A stretch of 64,000 nt of DNA from Glycomyces amatae (GCF_020991375.1 NZ_JAJLQZ010000001.1:537891-601890); one strand, 5' to 3'. Shown: positions 45,386 through 55,198, counted from the first letter of the stretch. Numbers and translations: made by a program. The notes: generated from the sequence alone by a model not told the origin.

Positions 45386-46660
45386 TCAGCGGTCGGCGCG
45401 TTCGGCGAGCCAGCCGGCCATGGCGCGGACGCCGTGGCCGATCGCCCGCTCGTCGGGGTCGAAGGTCCCGAAGTGCGGATAGGAGGTCGCGATCCCGGCG
45501 CCGGGCGCCTCGACGCCCAGGAACGTGAAGGTGCCGGGGATCCGGTCGAGGAACAGCGCGAAGTCCTCCCCGCTGAACGGGATCGACGCGTGCATCACGG
45601 CGACCGACTCCGGCCCCAGGGCACGCTTCAGGTGCCGTCTGAGCGCGTGGGCCTCCCGCTCGGGGCAGACCATCGCCGGGAACGGGTCGGCCGGGAAGTC
45701 CACGACCGCGTCGCCGTAGGCGGCGGCGATCCGGTCGACGTCCGCCCGGACGTCGGTGTACCGCTCCTCGGGCCAGCACCGCGAGGACACCTCCACCGTG
45801 ACGCGGCCGGCGTCGTCGGGCTCGCCGACGCGGGCCCGGATGTTGACGAACTCGGCGAGCGGGCCGTCGGGGACCTGGACGTCGGCGATGAGCCGCTCCA
45901 GGTCGGCGGGGCCCTGCGGCTGCGACACCGTCGCGAGCGCGCCGATCTCGGCGGCGAGGCGCGCCGCCCGCCCGGCCGCGTCGGCACCGGCGACCGCGAC
46001 CGAGCCGCGGTCCTGGCCCGGGAGGCCGACGCCGGGATTGACCGCGAACGCGCCCACCGGGAAGGGCCCGCAGTGCAGCGCGTGGATCTCCTCGGGGCAG
46101 GCCAGGTCCAGCGCCCCGTCCTCGATCATGGCCCGGGCCCCCTCCAGGGACTCCTCGGCGGGCTGGAAGACGGACACGACGGTGCCGCGCAGGCGACGGC
46201 GCAGGCGCGCGAGCACCTGCGCGACGCCGACGCCGATGGCGGTGTGCAGGTCGTGGCCGCAGAGGTGGGCCGGGGCGGCGGTGCCGTCGATCTGGTCCTG
46301 GACGGGGACGGCGTCCATGTCGGCCCGGTAGGCGACGGTGCGCCCGCGCCCGCGTCCTCTGAGGACGCCGACGACGCCGTGGCCGCCGACGCCGGTGGTC
46401 ACCTCCAGTCCGGCCGCGGCGAGTCGCTCGGCGACGATCCCGGCGGTGCGCTCCTCTTCGCCGGGGCCCTCGGGATGGGCGTGCAGGTCGCGCCGGAGCG
46501 CGATGAGATCGTCCTCGAGTCCGGCGGCGACGCCGTCGATCGCCTCGGCGCTCATGCGGTTCGCTTCAGCGTGCGCGGGCGCGGGCGCGGATGCGGCGGC
46601 GCCGGCCACGGCGGCGCCGAGCACGGCGCGGCGGGTGACGGACGCGGTGCGGCGGGACAT
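45386..46660 (-). CDS. M20 family metallo-amidohydrolase, Tat-exported
   Basis: 424 aa. N-terminal twin-arginine signal (SVTRRAVLGAAVAGAAASAPAPAHA). M20D aminoacylase/carboxypeptidase features: HAHPEGPGEE, AYRADMDAVPVQD, the metal-binding LCGHDLHTA, VFQPAEESLEGARAM with the catalytic Glu pair, and a closing HFGTF. Typical M20D H-x-E motifs are slightly altered at the C-terminal dinuclear ligand (SGEDFALF). Probably hydrolyses N-acyl amino acids outside the cell; substrate unknown. Confidence 0.87.
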   Translation of the reverse strand: MSRRTASVTRRAVLGAAVAGAAASAPAPAHAEANRMSAEAIDGVAAGLEDDLIALRRDLHAHPEGPGEEERTAGIVAERLAAAGLEVTTGVGGHGVVGVLRGRGRGRTVAYRADMDAVPVQDQIDGTAAPAHLCGHDLHTAIGVGVAQVLARLRRRLRGTVVSVFQPAEESLEGARAMIEDGALDLACPEEIHALHCGPFPVGAFAVNPGVGLPGQDRGSVAVAGADAAGRAARLAAEIGALATVSQPQGPADLERLIADVQVPDGPLAEFVNIRARVGEPDDAGRVTVEVSSRCWPEERYTDVRADVDRIAAAYGDAVVDFPADPFPAMVCPEREAHALRRHLKRALGPESVAVMHASIPFSGEDFALFLDRIPGTFTFLGVEAPGAGIATSYPHFGTFDPDERAIGHGVRAMAGWLAERADR

Positions 46661-46905
46661 GCTTCCTCCAGAAGGCGGCGGTGCCGGAGACGGACGTCCC
46701 CTCATTCTGTTTCGGCGAGGACCGCGGGCGCAGTCATGCCAGCCCCCGCATCCGCCCTGGGGCAGACCCCCGCCGCGGCGGCTCCTCCCGGTCGCCGGAG
46801 GAGCCCGTCGCCGTTGCAGGGCATGACTTCTGGCAGATGCCCTCGCGCCCCGCGCGGTCTACGCTGGAGGCGGCCACCGCTCCGACGACCCGAGGGGGAC
46901 CCCGT

Positions 46906-47559
46906 ATGCGCCTGTCCACCAGGAGGCTCCTGCTGCTCGGCGCCGCCGCCGGGCCGCTGTTCCTCGTCGCGTCCACGGTCCAGAGCCTGCTGCGCGCCGA
47001 CTACGACCTCGTCCGCCACCCGATCAGCTCCCTGTCGATCGGCGGCCCCGGCTGGGTGCAGGACGCGAACTTCATGGTGACCGGGCTGCTGACCGTCGCC
47101 CTCGCGCTCGGCGCCCGCCGGGTGCTCGCCCCCGGCCGCGGCTCCCTCTGGGGCCCGGTCCTGCTGGCCGCGTGGGGCGTCGGCCTCATCGGCGCGGGGG
47201 CGTTCGAGTCCGACCCGGTGAGCGGCTTCCCGCCCGGCACCCCCGAGCAGATCACCGACTACACGGCGGCGGGCTTCCTCCACGACCTGTTCTCGATGCT
47301 CGGCTTCGCCTGCCTCATGGCCGCGGGGCTGGTCCTCGCGGTCCGCTTCGCGCGGACCTCATGGCCCTGGGCGGTCTACACCGTCCTCACGGTCCTGGGC
47401 TTCGGCGTCCTCATGGGCCTGGCGAGCGCCGCGTTCGGCCAGTCCGCGGCGTTCGTCGACTACGGCGGCTTCTACCAGCGGGCCGCGCTCCTGGTCGGGT
47501 TCGCGTGGACGACCGCCCTCGCCCTGCGCCTGCTCCGGGCCGACACCGAGACGTCATAG
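46906..47559 (+). CDS. DUF998 family membrane protein
   Basis: 217 aa, six hydrophobic helices, with DUF998 marks RADYDLVRHPISSLSIGGPGWVQDANFMVTGLL and DPVSGFPPGTPEQITDYTAAGFLHDLFSMLGF. Function unknown. GGGGGA lies upstream of the ATG. Confidence 0.85.
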   Translation: MRLSTRRLLLLGAAAGPLFLVASTVQSLLRADYDLVRHPISSLSIGGPGWVQDANFMVTGLLTVALALGARRVLAPGRGSLWGPVLLAAWGVGLIGAGAFESDPVSGFPPGTPEQITDYTAAGFLHDLFSMLGFACLMAAGLVLAVRFARTSWPWAVYTVLTVLGFGVLMGLASAAFGQSAAFVDYGGFYQRAALLVGFAWTTALALRLLRADTETS

Positions 47560-47602
47560 GCCCGGGGGAATCATCGGGCGCCGCGATCGGTTGACGCCCG
47601 GT

Positions 47603-48301
47603 ATGAGCATCATCGGATTCATCGGCAGCGGCAACATCGGAGGCACCCTCGCGCGCATGGCGGTGGCGGCGGGGCACGACGTGGTCCTCAGCAACCGGCG
47701 CGGCCCGGACTCCCTGGCCGGGCTCGTGGCGGAACTGGGCCCCAACGCCCGCGCGGCGACCCCGGCCGAGGCGGCCGAGGCGGGCGACCTCGTCGTGGTC
47801 ACCGTCCCGCTGCACGCCTACCGGGCCGTCCCGGTCGCGGAGCTGCGCGGGAAGGTCGTCATCGACACGGACAACTACTACCCGGACCGCGACGGCCGGA
47901 TCGCCGAGCTCGACGACGAGTCCACCACCACCAGCGAGCTGCTCCAGGCCCACCTGCCGGAGTCGCGCGTCGTCAAGGCCTTCAACAACATCTTCTTCAA
48001 GCACCTCCCCGTGCTCGCCCGGCCGGGCGGCGACCCCGAGCGCTCGGCGCTGGCCGTCGCGGGCGACGACGAGGCCGCCAAGCGGGCCGCGGCCGCGTTC
48101 ATCGACTCGATCGGCTACGACGTCCACGACGTCGGCCCGCTCGCCGAGGGCTGGCGCTACCAGCGCGACACCGCGGCGTACGTGCCGTACTTCGGCTCCG
48201 CGCCGACCGGCGGTCCCGACTTCGCGGCCGCGCCGCGCCGGGTCACCGCCGACCGGCTCGAGGAGCTGCTCCGGGCCGCGAAGCGCTACCGCGACATGTG
48301 A
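47603..48301 (+). CDS. NADP-dependent dinucleotide-binding protein (F420-dependent NADP reductase-like)
   Basis: 232 aa. Rossmann fold GFIGSGNIGGTLARMAVAAGHDVVLSNRRGPDSL (the NRR after strand 2 indicates NADPH), VVTVPLHAY, DTDNYYPDRDG, VKAFNNIFFKHL. Same family as Fno-like and STEAP-like oxidoreductases; many actinomycete members use F420 or flavin partners, but F420 use is not shown here. Confidence 0.82.
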   Translation: MSIIGFIGSGNIGGTLARMAVAAGHDVVLSNRRGPDSLAGLVAELGPNARAATPAEAAEAGDLVVVTVPLHAYRAVPVAELRGKVVIDTDNYYPDRDGRIAELDDESTTTSELLQAHLPESRVVKAFNNIFFKHLPVLARPGGDPERSALAVAGDDEAAKRAAAAFIDSIGYDVHDVGPLAEGWRYQRDTAAYVPYFGSAPTGGPDFAAAPRRVTADRLEELLRAAKRYRDM

Positions 48302-48320
48302 CGAGACCTGCGGACGCACC

Positions 48321-48351
48321 GGAGGGCCGGCGCCCGAGGCGCCGGCCCTCC
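48321..48351. terminator. Terminator between convergent oxidoreductase and subtilase genes
   Basis: 14-bp perfect stem (48321-48334 with 48338-48351), loop CGA. Confidence 0.87.
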
Positions 48352-48366
48352 TTCCTCATCACTGGG

Positions 48367-49584
48367 CTATGCGGCCAGGAACGCGGTGTTGAGCAACAGG
48401 TTCGGGCTCCCGTTGACTCCGGACACGGCGTCGGCGACGGCGCCCCCGGTCAGGGCCGCGGCGACCTCGTCCGGGGTGGCGTCGGGGTTGGCCTCGAGGT
48501 AGAGCGCGGCCACGCCCGCGACGTGCGGGGTCGCCATCGAGGTGCCGGAGATGGTGTTCTCGGCGTCCACGGCGTCGATCCACGCGGAGGTGATGCCCAC
48601 GCCCGGCGCCAGGATGTCGACGCACTCGCCGAAGTTGGAGAACGAGGCGGCGGCGTCGTCCTCGTCGGTGGCGCCCACGGTGATCGCGCTCGGCTCCGAG
48701 CCGGGGGAGACGTTGCACGCCTCCTGGCCCTCGTTGCCCGCGGCGATCGCGAAGGTCACGCCCGAGTCGACCGCTGCGGCGATCGCGTCGTTGAGCGCCT
48801 GGCTGAAGGAGCCGCCGAGGCTCATGTTGGCCACGGCCGGGCCGGTGGCGTTGGCGGCGACCCAGTCGATGCCGCCGATGATCGCCGAGTACGAGCCCGA
48901 GCCCTGGCAGTCGAGGACGCGGACGGCGCGGACGGTGACGTCCTTGGCGAGGCCGTACGTGGTGCCGCCGATGGTCCCGGCGACGTGGGTGCCGTGGCCG
49001 TGGCAGTCCGCCGGGTCGGCGTCGTCGTCGATGAAGTCGTAGCCCTCGCCGATGCGGCCGGTGAACTCCTGGTGCTCGGTGTTCAGGCCCGTGTCGAGGA
49101 TGAACGCCTCGACGCCCGCGCCGGACTGCGTGTACTCGTAGGCCGCGTCGAGCGGGAGCGCGTCCTGGTCCACGCGGTCGAGGCCCCACGAGGGCGGGTC
49201 GGCCTGGACCTCGGCGACGTGCGCCCACTGGTCCTGCTCGACGTAGGCCACGGCGTCGTCGGCGGCCAGTTCGAGCGCCTCGGCCTCGGTCATCTCGGCG
49301 ACGTAGCCGTCGACGAGGCCGAGGGTGTCCTCGACCTGGACGTCCACGCCGAGGTCGTCGGCGAGCGCATTGAGTCCCTCGGGGGCGGCGTCGTCGAGGA
49401 CGACGATGTACGAGCCTTCGATGGCGTCGGGGGAGTCGGCGCCGATGATGAGGTCCGCGGCGTCCGCGGGCTCGTCGGCCGAGGCGAACGCGGTGGCCGC
49501 GATGAGCGAGCCTCCGGCGGCCGCGGCGGCGACTGCTATCGCGGTCGCCGTGCGCAACCGCCCTTTCGTTCCTGCCTTTGACAC
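48367..49584 (-). CDS. Secreted subtilisin-family (S8) serine protease with I9 propeptide
   Basis: 405 aa from a GTG with AAGGAG upstream. Signal peptide to about residue 36, I9-type inhibitor propeptide (SYIVVLDDAAPEGLNALADDL...[28 protein letters not shown]), then the S8 domain with D164 (ILDTGLN), H197 (HGHGTHVAG) and S349 (GTSMATPHVAG). Oxyanion Asn in AAGNEGQ. Proteinase K-like subfamily. It lacks the C-terminal P domain that the paralogue has. Confidence 0.94.
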   Translation of the reverse strand: MSKAGTKGRLRTATAIAVAAAAAGGSLIAATAFASADEPADAADLIIGADSPDAIEGSYIVVLDDAAPEGLNALADDLGVDVQVEDTLGLVDGYVAEMTEAEALELAADDAVAYVEQDQWAHVAEVQADPPSWGLDRVDQDALPLDAAYEYTQSGAGVEAFILDTGLNTEHQEFTGRIGEGYDFIDDDADPADCHGHGTHVAGTIGGTTYGLAKDVTVRAVRVLDCQGSGSYSAIIGGIDWVAANATGPAVANMSLGGSFSQALNDAIAAAVDSGVTFAIAAGNEGQEACNVSPGSEPSAITVGATDEDDAAASFSNFGECVDILAPGVGITSAWIDAVDAENTISGTSMATPHVAGVAALYLEANPDATPDEVAAALTGGAVADAVSGVNGSPNLLLNTAFLAA

Positions 49585-49936
49585 AGGAGCACTCCTTCTG
49601 TCGTCCCCCGGGGGTTTCGCGGTGCTTGGGCCGCGGCCGCCCCGGGGCGGGTGGTGGTTCGGGCCCGGTGCGCCGAGGCGGGGGGCGGGCCCGGGTCCGC
49701 TGCCGAGGGGGTCGGCGGCGGACCGTGCCGGCCGCCCGGTCCGTGGGCGGACGGGCGGCCTGGGATCGACGGGGTCCGGTGGCCCGGACCGGCGCGGATC
49801 GGACCTCGCGGTCCGGTCCGGCGCGGACCGGGCCGGGTGGCCCGGCCCGCATCACCCGTCCGGGCCCAGCGGCCTTTGACGGGCCGTCAGACCCTGTGAG
49901 GAGCCTAACTGTTAGAACAAAACGTGTAAAGGCCCT

Positions 49937-49966
49937 GTATTGGATGAACCGATCACTGAATGTCAA
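49937..49966 (-). promoter_or_regulatory. Candidate promoter of the first subtilase gene
   Basis: On the minus strand TTGACA (49966-49961) and CAATAC (49942-49937) are separated by 18 bp, in the only lower-GC part of the spacer. The leader would be about 345 nt. Confidence 0.5.
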
Positions 49967-49995
49967 ATCCTGCGAAAGGTCCAAAACGGACTGAA

Positions 49996-50036
49996 CGTCC
50001 GAGGCCCCGCGCTCGATGAGCGCGGGGCCTCGGACG
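49996..50036 (-). terminator. Terminator of the P-domain subtilase gene
   Basis: 19-bp perfect stem (49996-50014 with 50018-50036), loop GAT/ATC, 70 bp past the stop codon at 50106. Confidence 0.88.
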
Positions 50037-50105
50037 GTGAGGGCCGGGCGGCCGGTGCGGGGACCGCGGGCGGGGCTCCGCCCGCGGTCGTACTTCATGC
50101 GGGTG

Positions 50106-51659
50106 TCAGAGCTCCAGCGACCAGCCGTTCAGCGTGCCGCGGTCGCCCGCGTAGGCGTCGACCACGCGCAGCGTCCAAGTGCCGCTTGCGGTCTCGTTCG
50201 ACAGGTTCACCGGGTAGGTCGCGACGACGTCGTCGCCCGAGTCGAACCCGGAGGCCTTCAGCCGGTAGCTGGTGCCGTCGGGGGCGATCAGGTAGATCGC
50301 GAGGTCGCCGCGGTAGGTGTGGGTGATGTCCACCGAGACGGCGCTGTTGCTGCGGGCGGTGCCGTCGCAGGCGACGGCGAGGGTCGACTCGACGGTGGCC
50401 CGGTCGGGGATCGCGACGGCCGCCGAGCTGGCCGCGGCGCAGTCGCCCGGCTCGCCCGGGTCGGACCCGCCGTCCTCGGTCCCGGTGTACAGCAGCAGGT
50501 TCGGACTGCCCTGGACGTCCGAGACGCGGTCGGCGGCGGCGTTGCCGGTGACCCACGCGGCGACCTCGTCGGTGGTCGCGTCCGGGTTCAGTCCGAGGTG
50601 GACGGCGACGGCGCCCGCCACGTGCGGCGAGGCCATCGAGGTGCCCGAGATGGTGTTGGTGGCCGAGTTCGAGCCGATCCAGGCCGAGGTGATGCCCACG
50701 CCGGGCGCGAACACGTCGACGCACGAGCCGTAGTTGGAGAAGTAGGCGCGGGTGTCGCCGTCGTCGCTGGCGGCCACGGTGATCGCGGACGGCGCGGAGG
50801 CGGGGGAGACGTTGCAGGCGTTCTGGTCCTCGTTCCCGGCCGCGACCGCGAAGTCCACCCCGGCGTCCACTGCGGACTCGACGGCGGCGTTGAGCGAGGA
50901 GGAGTAGCCGCCCCCGAGGCTCATGTTCGCCACGGCCGGCTCGATCGCATTGGCCGCGACCCAGTCGATGCCGTCGATGACCCCGGCGGTGGTGCCCGAG
51001 CCGCTGTTGTCGAGGACGCGGACGCCGTGGAGGGTCACCTCCTTCGCGACGCCGTAGGTGGTGCCGCCGACGGTTCCGGCGACGTGGGTGCCGTGGCCGT
51101 TGCCGTCCTGCGGGGTCGCGTCGTTCTGGACGAAGTCGTACCCGTTGCCGACGCGCCCGGTGAACTCGCCGTGCGAGGCGTTGATGCCGGTGTCCACGAT
51201 GTAGGCGTGGACGCCCGAGCCGTCGCCGAGGTACTCGTAGTCGCCGTCCAGCGGCAGGTCGAGCTGGTCGATGCGGTCGAGGCCCCAGGTGGCGCCGGTC
51301 TGGACGTCGCTGATCGAGACGACGGCGTTCTGCTCGACGAAGGCCACGCCGTCGGCGGTGGACAGTTCGAGCGCTTCGGCCTCGGTGGCCTCGACGAGGA
51401 CGGCCTCGACCTCGTCGTAGCCGTCGATGACCGCGGCGCCCGCGTCGCCGGCGATCGCGTCGGCGTCGCGGTAGGCGGCGCCGTCGTCCATGACGACGAT
51501 GTACTCGCCGTCGACGGCGTCGGGGGACGCGGCGCCGCGGATCTCGCCGACCGGGTCGGCGTGCGCGGCGAGGCCGCTGAAGGTGATCATGCCGACGGCG
51601 GTGGCGCCCGCCAGCGAGGCGGCCGCCAATCGTCGGACGGAACGGTGCGAGACGGTCAT
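50106..51659 (-). CDS. Secreted subtilisin-family (S8) serine protease with C-terminal P domain
   Basis: 517 aa. Signal peptide to about residue 35 (ends AAHA-D), I9-type propeptide, S8 domain with D156 (YIVDTGIN), H189 (GHGTHVAG) and S341 ([11 protein letters not shown]), then a Gly/Asp linker and a P/Homo-B domain (residues about 425-517: [16 protein letters not shown]...[26 protein letters not shown]...[25 protein letters not shown]). Closely related to the downstream subtilase over the shared parts, so the pair is probably a duplication followed by loss or gain of the P domain. Confidence 0.95.
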   Translation of the reverse strand: MTVSHRSVRRLAAASLAGATAVGMITFSGLAAHADPVGEIRGAASPDAVDGEYIVVMDDGAAYRDADAIAGDAGAAVIDGYDEVEAVLVEATEAEALELSTADGVAFVEQNAVVSISDVQTGATWGLDRIDQLDLPLDGDYEYLGDGSGVHAYIVDTGINASHGEFTGRVGNGYDFVQNDATPQDGNGHGTHVAGTVGGTTYGVAKEVTLHGVRVLDNSGSGTTAGVIDGIDWVAANAIEPAVANMSLGGGYSSSLNAAVESAVDAGVDFAVAAGNEDQNACNVSPASAPSAITVAASDDGDTRAYFSNYGSCVDVFAPGVGITSAWIGSNSATNTISGTSMASPHVAGAVAVHLGLNPDATTDEVAAWVTGNAAADRVSDVQGSPNLLLYTGTEDGGSDPGEPGDCAAASSAAVAIPDRATVESTLAVACDGTARSNSAVSVDITHTYRGDLAIYLIAPDGTSYRLKASGFDSGDDVVATYPVNLSNETASGTWTLRVVDAYAGDRGTLNGWSLEL

Positions 51660-52033
51660 AGGGGGGTACTCCCTCTCGGTTCATCCGCCTGGCGCCCAAT
51701 GCGGATGCACGGGGCGCACCGGGGCGGAGGTCGCGGTTCGGTGGAACCGGGCCTTTCGGGCTTTCACACCGAGGTTAGGGAAATCACAATGCAATGTGAA
51801 GACCCTGGAAGAGGTGGGTGAATCAGTGAATGAAGGACTTGTTACCAACAAGTATGGAAGCGCTCGTCCACGGTACAATGCTCCGCCTCGACCAGCCGGT
51901 CGACCGTCCGGGAGGGACGGAGCCCGCCGGCGGGGCGGGGCCCGGGCCCCGCCCCGCCCCACGTCGCGGTCTCACCCGAGTCGCATGGATCCCCTACCAT
52001 CGGTAAGGGACAGCCCCATTCGACGGGAGGCCC
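51660..52033. other. Intergenic region between subtilase and NACHT genes
   Basis: 374 bp without a gene. From left: subtilase leader; its promoter (51772-51800); a 6-3-6 palindrome CTTGTT-ACC-AACAAG (51838-51852); a GC-rich stretch; TACCAT (51995-52000) as a possible -10; and GGGAGG before the NACHT start at 52034. Confidence 0.6.
51772..51800 (-). promoter_or_regulatory. Candidate promoter of the P-domain subtilase gene
   Basis: Minus-strand TTCACA (51800-51795) and TAACCT (51777-51772) are spaced by exactly 17 bp. TCACA-N6-TGTGA (about 51784-51799) overlaps the -35. Confidence 0.55.
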
Positions 52034-55000
52034 ATGACCGAGCCCGCCTCGCGAGCAGCGGCCCCCGCGAAGCGCGGGCGCCTGCGCAAGGCGGTCTCCA
52101 AGGGCATGCTGACCCTCGGCCCGTCGGTCCTGCTGGTCACCGTCTTCTGGGAGCAGGTGCGCGACCGCATCCCGATGAGCGCCCCGGCCCTGAGCGGCTC
52201 GGCGGCGCTGCTGATCCTGCTCGGCTTCCTCGGCCTGCTGAGCGAGGAGGTCGGGCGGCGCTGGGCGAAGCGCGCGGCCGGGAAGGTCGACCCGCACCGG
52301 CTGCTGTGGCTCGCCCGGCAGCGGCGGCTCTACATCGCGCAGCTGGCCGAGCACGTCGCCGAAGTCCAGCTGTACGGGCTCACCGCCCGCGGCCCCTTCG
52401 CGATGCGACTGCCCGAAGTGCACGTCGCGACCGGGCTCGTGCGCCCCGGCGGACACCCCGCCGGCCACGGCGGCCGGTCGCTGCTCGACCTGCTGGAGGC
52501 CCCCGAACGCCGCTGCCTCGTCGTGGTCGGACCGCCCGGCGCGGGCAAGACCACCCTCCTGCGCCACACCGCGCTCCGGCTCTGCCAGAACCGGAGCGCC
52601 GCCCGGCGCCGCCTGCCGGTGCTCATCTACCTCCGGGACCACGTCGACACCATCCTCGCCGACCCCGCCGCCGTCACCATCGCGTCACTGCTGGAGGAGA
52701 CCCCGGCGCTGCGCCACCGCGCCATCGCCGAAGGCGTCCGGCTGCGCCTCGAGTCGGGGCGGGCCCTGGTCATGCTCGACGGGCTCGACGAGACCGCGGG
52801 AGTCGAAGCGCGCCAAGAGGTCGCACGCTGGATCAAGACGCAGACCGAGTGCTACCCCAAGTGCCGCTTCGTCGTCACCGCGCGCGGGCCCGGCCTCGAC
52901 AACACCGTCCTGGCCGACTCCGACACCGTGCGCGTCAAGGGCTTCGACTGGCCCGACATCCAGCAGTTCGTCCGGCAGTGGTGCTACGCGGTGCGCTGCC
53001 AGGAGACCGAGCGCAGCGGCCGGGCCGTGCGCGCCCGGTCCGACAAGGACGCCGGACGGCTGCTCAAGCACATGGGCGACAGCCGGCAGCTGCGCGAACT
53101 CGTCTCGAACCCGCTGCTGCTCACCATGACCTGCAACGTCGATCGCTACCGCGGGCAGCTCCCGGGCAGCCGCGCCGAGCTCTACCGCGAGATGTGCGAG
53201 ATGCTCATCCACCGGCGCCGCTCCCAGAGCAGCGTGCCCTCCAGCTTCGACCCGCTTCCGGCCGCCCTGAAGGCCGCGCCGCTGCGCGAACTCGCCCTGC
53301 GGATGATGCGCTCGCGGACCCGCCGGGTCCGCGGGCGCGACGCCGAGGCGATCTTCACCGACCGCCTGCGGGCCTCGCCGCGGCACGTCGACGCCGAGGA
53401 CTACCTGCGCGGGGCGGTCGAGAGCGGCATCCTCGTCGCGGACGGCCACGACGGCTACTGCTTCGCCCACGTCACCCTCCAGGAGTACCTGGCCGCGGCG
53501 GCCCTCCGCGAGAACGGCGACGACGCGTTCCTGGCCAAGCGCATCGACCAGGTGTGGTGGCGCGAGACCGTGCTGCTGTGGGCCGCCGAGGGCCCCGCGG
53601 ACGCGGTCGTCCGCGCCTGCCTGGGCGCGGGCGACGTCGATTCGCTGCTGCTGGCCGAGGAGTGCATGGAGGTCGCCGCCGAACTCGACCCGCGCCTCCA
53701 GTGGGAACTGCGCGAACTCCTCGAACGCCACTCCGCGATGGACTCCGAGAACCGGGCCCTGGTCGACGAATGGCTGCTGCGGCGCAACCTCGCCGAATCC
53801 GTGCCCGTCGGCCCCGACGCCGACCTGTGCACCGTCCCGGTCCGCTACGCCGTCTGGACCCGCTTCCTCACCGACCTGCGCTTCAACGACGCCCTCGAGC
53901 CCCCCGGGCGGCTGCGCGACGGCGAGTCGGCCGCCGGGATGTGGCCGGTGTACGTGCGCAAGTTCCTGCTGTGGGCCGACCACTACGCCGAACCCGGCCA
54001 CCGCTACCGGCTCCCGGCGGCCGCCGAACTCGCCGAGTACTTCAAGGCCGTCCCCGCCGAGACCGTCGGACGTCCACTGTGGGTCGAAGCCGAACCCCAC
54101 CCGCGGCTCTACTGCCCCGCAGGCGTGGCGAACTCCTTCACGGCGGAACGGGCCGCCGTCGCCGCCGCGCTGCGGGCCGACCGCGAACGCACCCGCGGCC
54201 ACCGGGTCCTCGCGCTGGCCGTCCACATCGCCGCCCAGCGCGGCGACGCCAAGGTCGCCAACCCGATGCAGTTCCGCCACACCTTCCGGATGGCCCGGGC
54301 CGTCGACGCCCACCTGAGCCCCGACGCGGTCTTCGCCGAAGCGTTCGACCACCTGTGCAAGCGGGTGCGGGTCGTCGCGGGCATGCGCGGTTGGGAACCG
54401 GCCTTCGGATGGGAGGGGCACCTCGACGGCCTCGACGGCAACGACTTCGTGCGCTCGCTCATCGACCGCGGGACCTTCCCGGCACGGGAGGCCCCGCACG
54501 ACCGGCTGGCCGTCCGGGCCCACCTCATCGGGGTGTCGCTGTGGATCCGCGAGGCGCTCGAGCACACCGAGACCCCCGCCCCCGGCGCCGAGGAGCGCTA
54601 CCTCGACGCGGTCGGCGCCCCGGTCGGCGACGCCCCCGTCTACCCCGATGCGGTGGTGCCCGCCATCGACGAGGCGATCGAGGCCGCGCGCGGTTGGAAG
54701 GGCACCGACGACCCGTTCGACCCCTTGCGGGGCAAGACGGTCGAACTGCTCCGCGAATGCCGCCGGCACATCGCGCCGGTGATGGAGCGCCAGGCCCGCT
54801 TCGACGCCGACCTGCTCGGGTCGGCGCGGGTGGCCCTCAACATCGCGGCGGCCGTGGCGCACTCGCTGCGGGGCGACGAGGCCGCCGCCGACAGCCTCCG
54901 CAGAGCGATCGCCGGACTCGCCGTCGCCTCGGCACGGGTCGGCAGCGACGACGCGGGCGCGGACGGCGGCGACCTGCTGATGCTCGTGCGCGAACGCGTG

Positions 55001-55135
55001 CCCGACCCGGACGCGCCCCCGCGCCGCCGGCGCCCCGAGCCGCCGGTGCTGCCCGGCAAGGGCCTGGCCGGAGTGGTCGAGCGGATCGGAACATGGTGGC
55101 GGCGGGTCGGCGCGGGCGGGCGCGCCCTGCGCTGA
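52034..55135 (+). CDS. Membrane-anchored NACHT NTPase with FGE-sulfatase-like region
   Basis: 1033 aa. Two N-terminal hydrophobic helices (about residues 25-42 and 50-70) suggest membrane anchoring. NACHT domain: Walker A GPPGAGKTT (166-174), Walker B ALVMLDGLDE (244-253), sensor-like RFVVTARGPG, and the winged-helix end YCFAHVTLQEYLAAAAL. A helical region follows, then about residues 597-670 (LCTVPVRYAVWTRFLTDL...GMWPVYVRKFLLWADHYAEPGHRYRLPAAAELAEYF) resembles the FGE-sulfatase/SUMF1 fold as fused to NACHT proteins elsewhere. The last 350 residues are helical and unassigned. Several bacterial NACHT proteins act in phage defence; that role here is inferred. Monocistronic. Confidence 0.8.
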   Translation: MTEPASRAAAPAKRGRLRKAVSKGMLTLGPSVLLVTVFWEQVRDRIPMSAPALSGSAALLILLGFLGLLSEEVGRRWAKRAAGKVDPHRLLWLARQRRLYIAQLAEHVAEVQLYGLTARGPFAMRLPEVHVATGLVRPGGHPAGHGGRSLLDLLEAPERRCLVVVGPPGAGKTTLLRHTALRLCQNRSAARRRLPVLIYLRDHVDTILADPAAVTIASLLEETPALRHRAIAEGVRLRLESGRALVMLDGLDETAGVEARQEVARWIKTQTECYPKCRFVVTARGPGLDNTVLADSDTVRVKGFDWPDIQQFVRQWCYAVRCQETERSGRAVRARSDKDAGRLLKHMGDSRQLRELVSNPLLLTMTCNVDRYRGQLPGSRAELYREMCEMLIHRRRSQSSVPSSFDPLPAALKAAPLRELALRMMRSRTRRVRGRDAEAIFTDRLRASPRHVDAEDYLRGAVESGILVADGHDGYCFAHVTLQEYLAAAALRENGDDAFLAKRIDQVWWRETVLLWAAEGPADAVVRACLGAGDVDSLLLAEECMEVAAELDPRLQWELRELLERHSAMDSENRALVDEWLLRRNLAESVPVGPDADLCTVPVRYAVWTRFLTDLRFNDALEPPGRLRDGESAAGMWPVYVRKFLLWADHYAEPGHRYRLPAAAELAEYFKAVPAETVGRPLWVEAEPHPRLYCPAGVANSFTAERAAVAAALRADRERTRGHRVLALAVHIAAQRGDAKVANPMQFRHTFRMARAVDAHLSPDAVFAEAFDHLCKRVRVVAGMRGWEPAFGWEGHLDGLDGNDFVRSLIDRGTFPAREAPHDRLAVRAHLIGVSLWIREALEHTETPAPGAEERYLDAVGAPVGDAPVYPDAVVPAIDEAIEAARGWKGTDDPFDPLRGKTVELLRECRRHIAPVMERQARFDADLLGSARVALNIAAAVAHSLRGDEAAADSLRRAIAGLAVASARVGSDDAGADGGDLLMLVRERVPDPDAPPRRRRPEPPVLPGKGLAGVVERIGTWWRRVGAGGRALR

Positions 55136-55143
55136 GGGGCGAA

Positions 55144-55167
55144 GCCGGTGCCGCACCGCGCACCGGC
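55144..55167. terminator. Weak terminator hairpin between NACHT and ABC-F genes
   Basis: 8-bp stem (55144-55151 with 55160-55167) with an 8-nt loop, in the 63-bp gap between convergent genes. Confidence 0.5.
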
Positions 55168-55198
55168 GGCGCCCTCGCACCGGCCGCGCGACCCGGGC

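Larger units (their letters stand above)
49585..50105. other. Intergenic region between two subtilase genes
   Basis: 521 bp without a recognised gene. It contains the protease's 5' leader (very GC-rich, 49600-49890, with repeated GGTCCGGT/GGCCCGG words), a lower-GC promoter zone (49895-49990) and the terminator of the upstream subtilase (49996-50036). Confidence 0.6.

Noticed and set aside
49585..50105. Coding gene in the subtilase spacer
   Set aside because: Open frames are Arg/Gly/Pro-rich only; region is better explained by leader, promoter and terminator.
51784..51799. CRP-type site upstream of the P-domain subtilase
   Set aside because: Half-sites are in the order TCACA-N6-TGTGA, the reverse of the CRP consensus TGTGA-N6-TCACA.
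52685..55180. 831-codon open frame antisense to the NACHT gene
   Set aside because: Its translation is the Arg/Gly/Val-rich type produced by high-GC DNA in a shadow frame; no motif, while the sense frame has a full NACHT domain.
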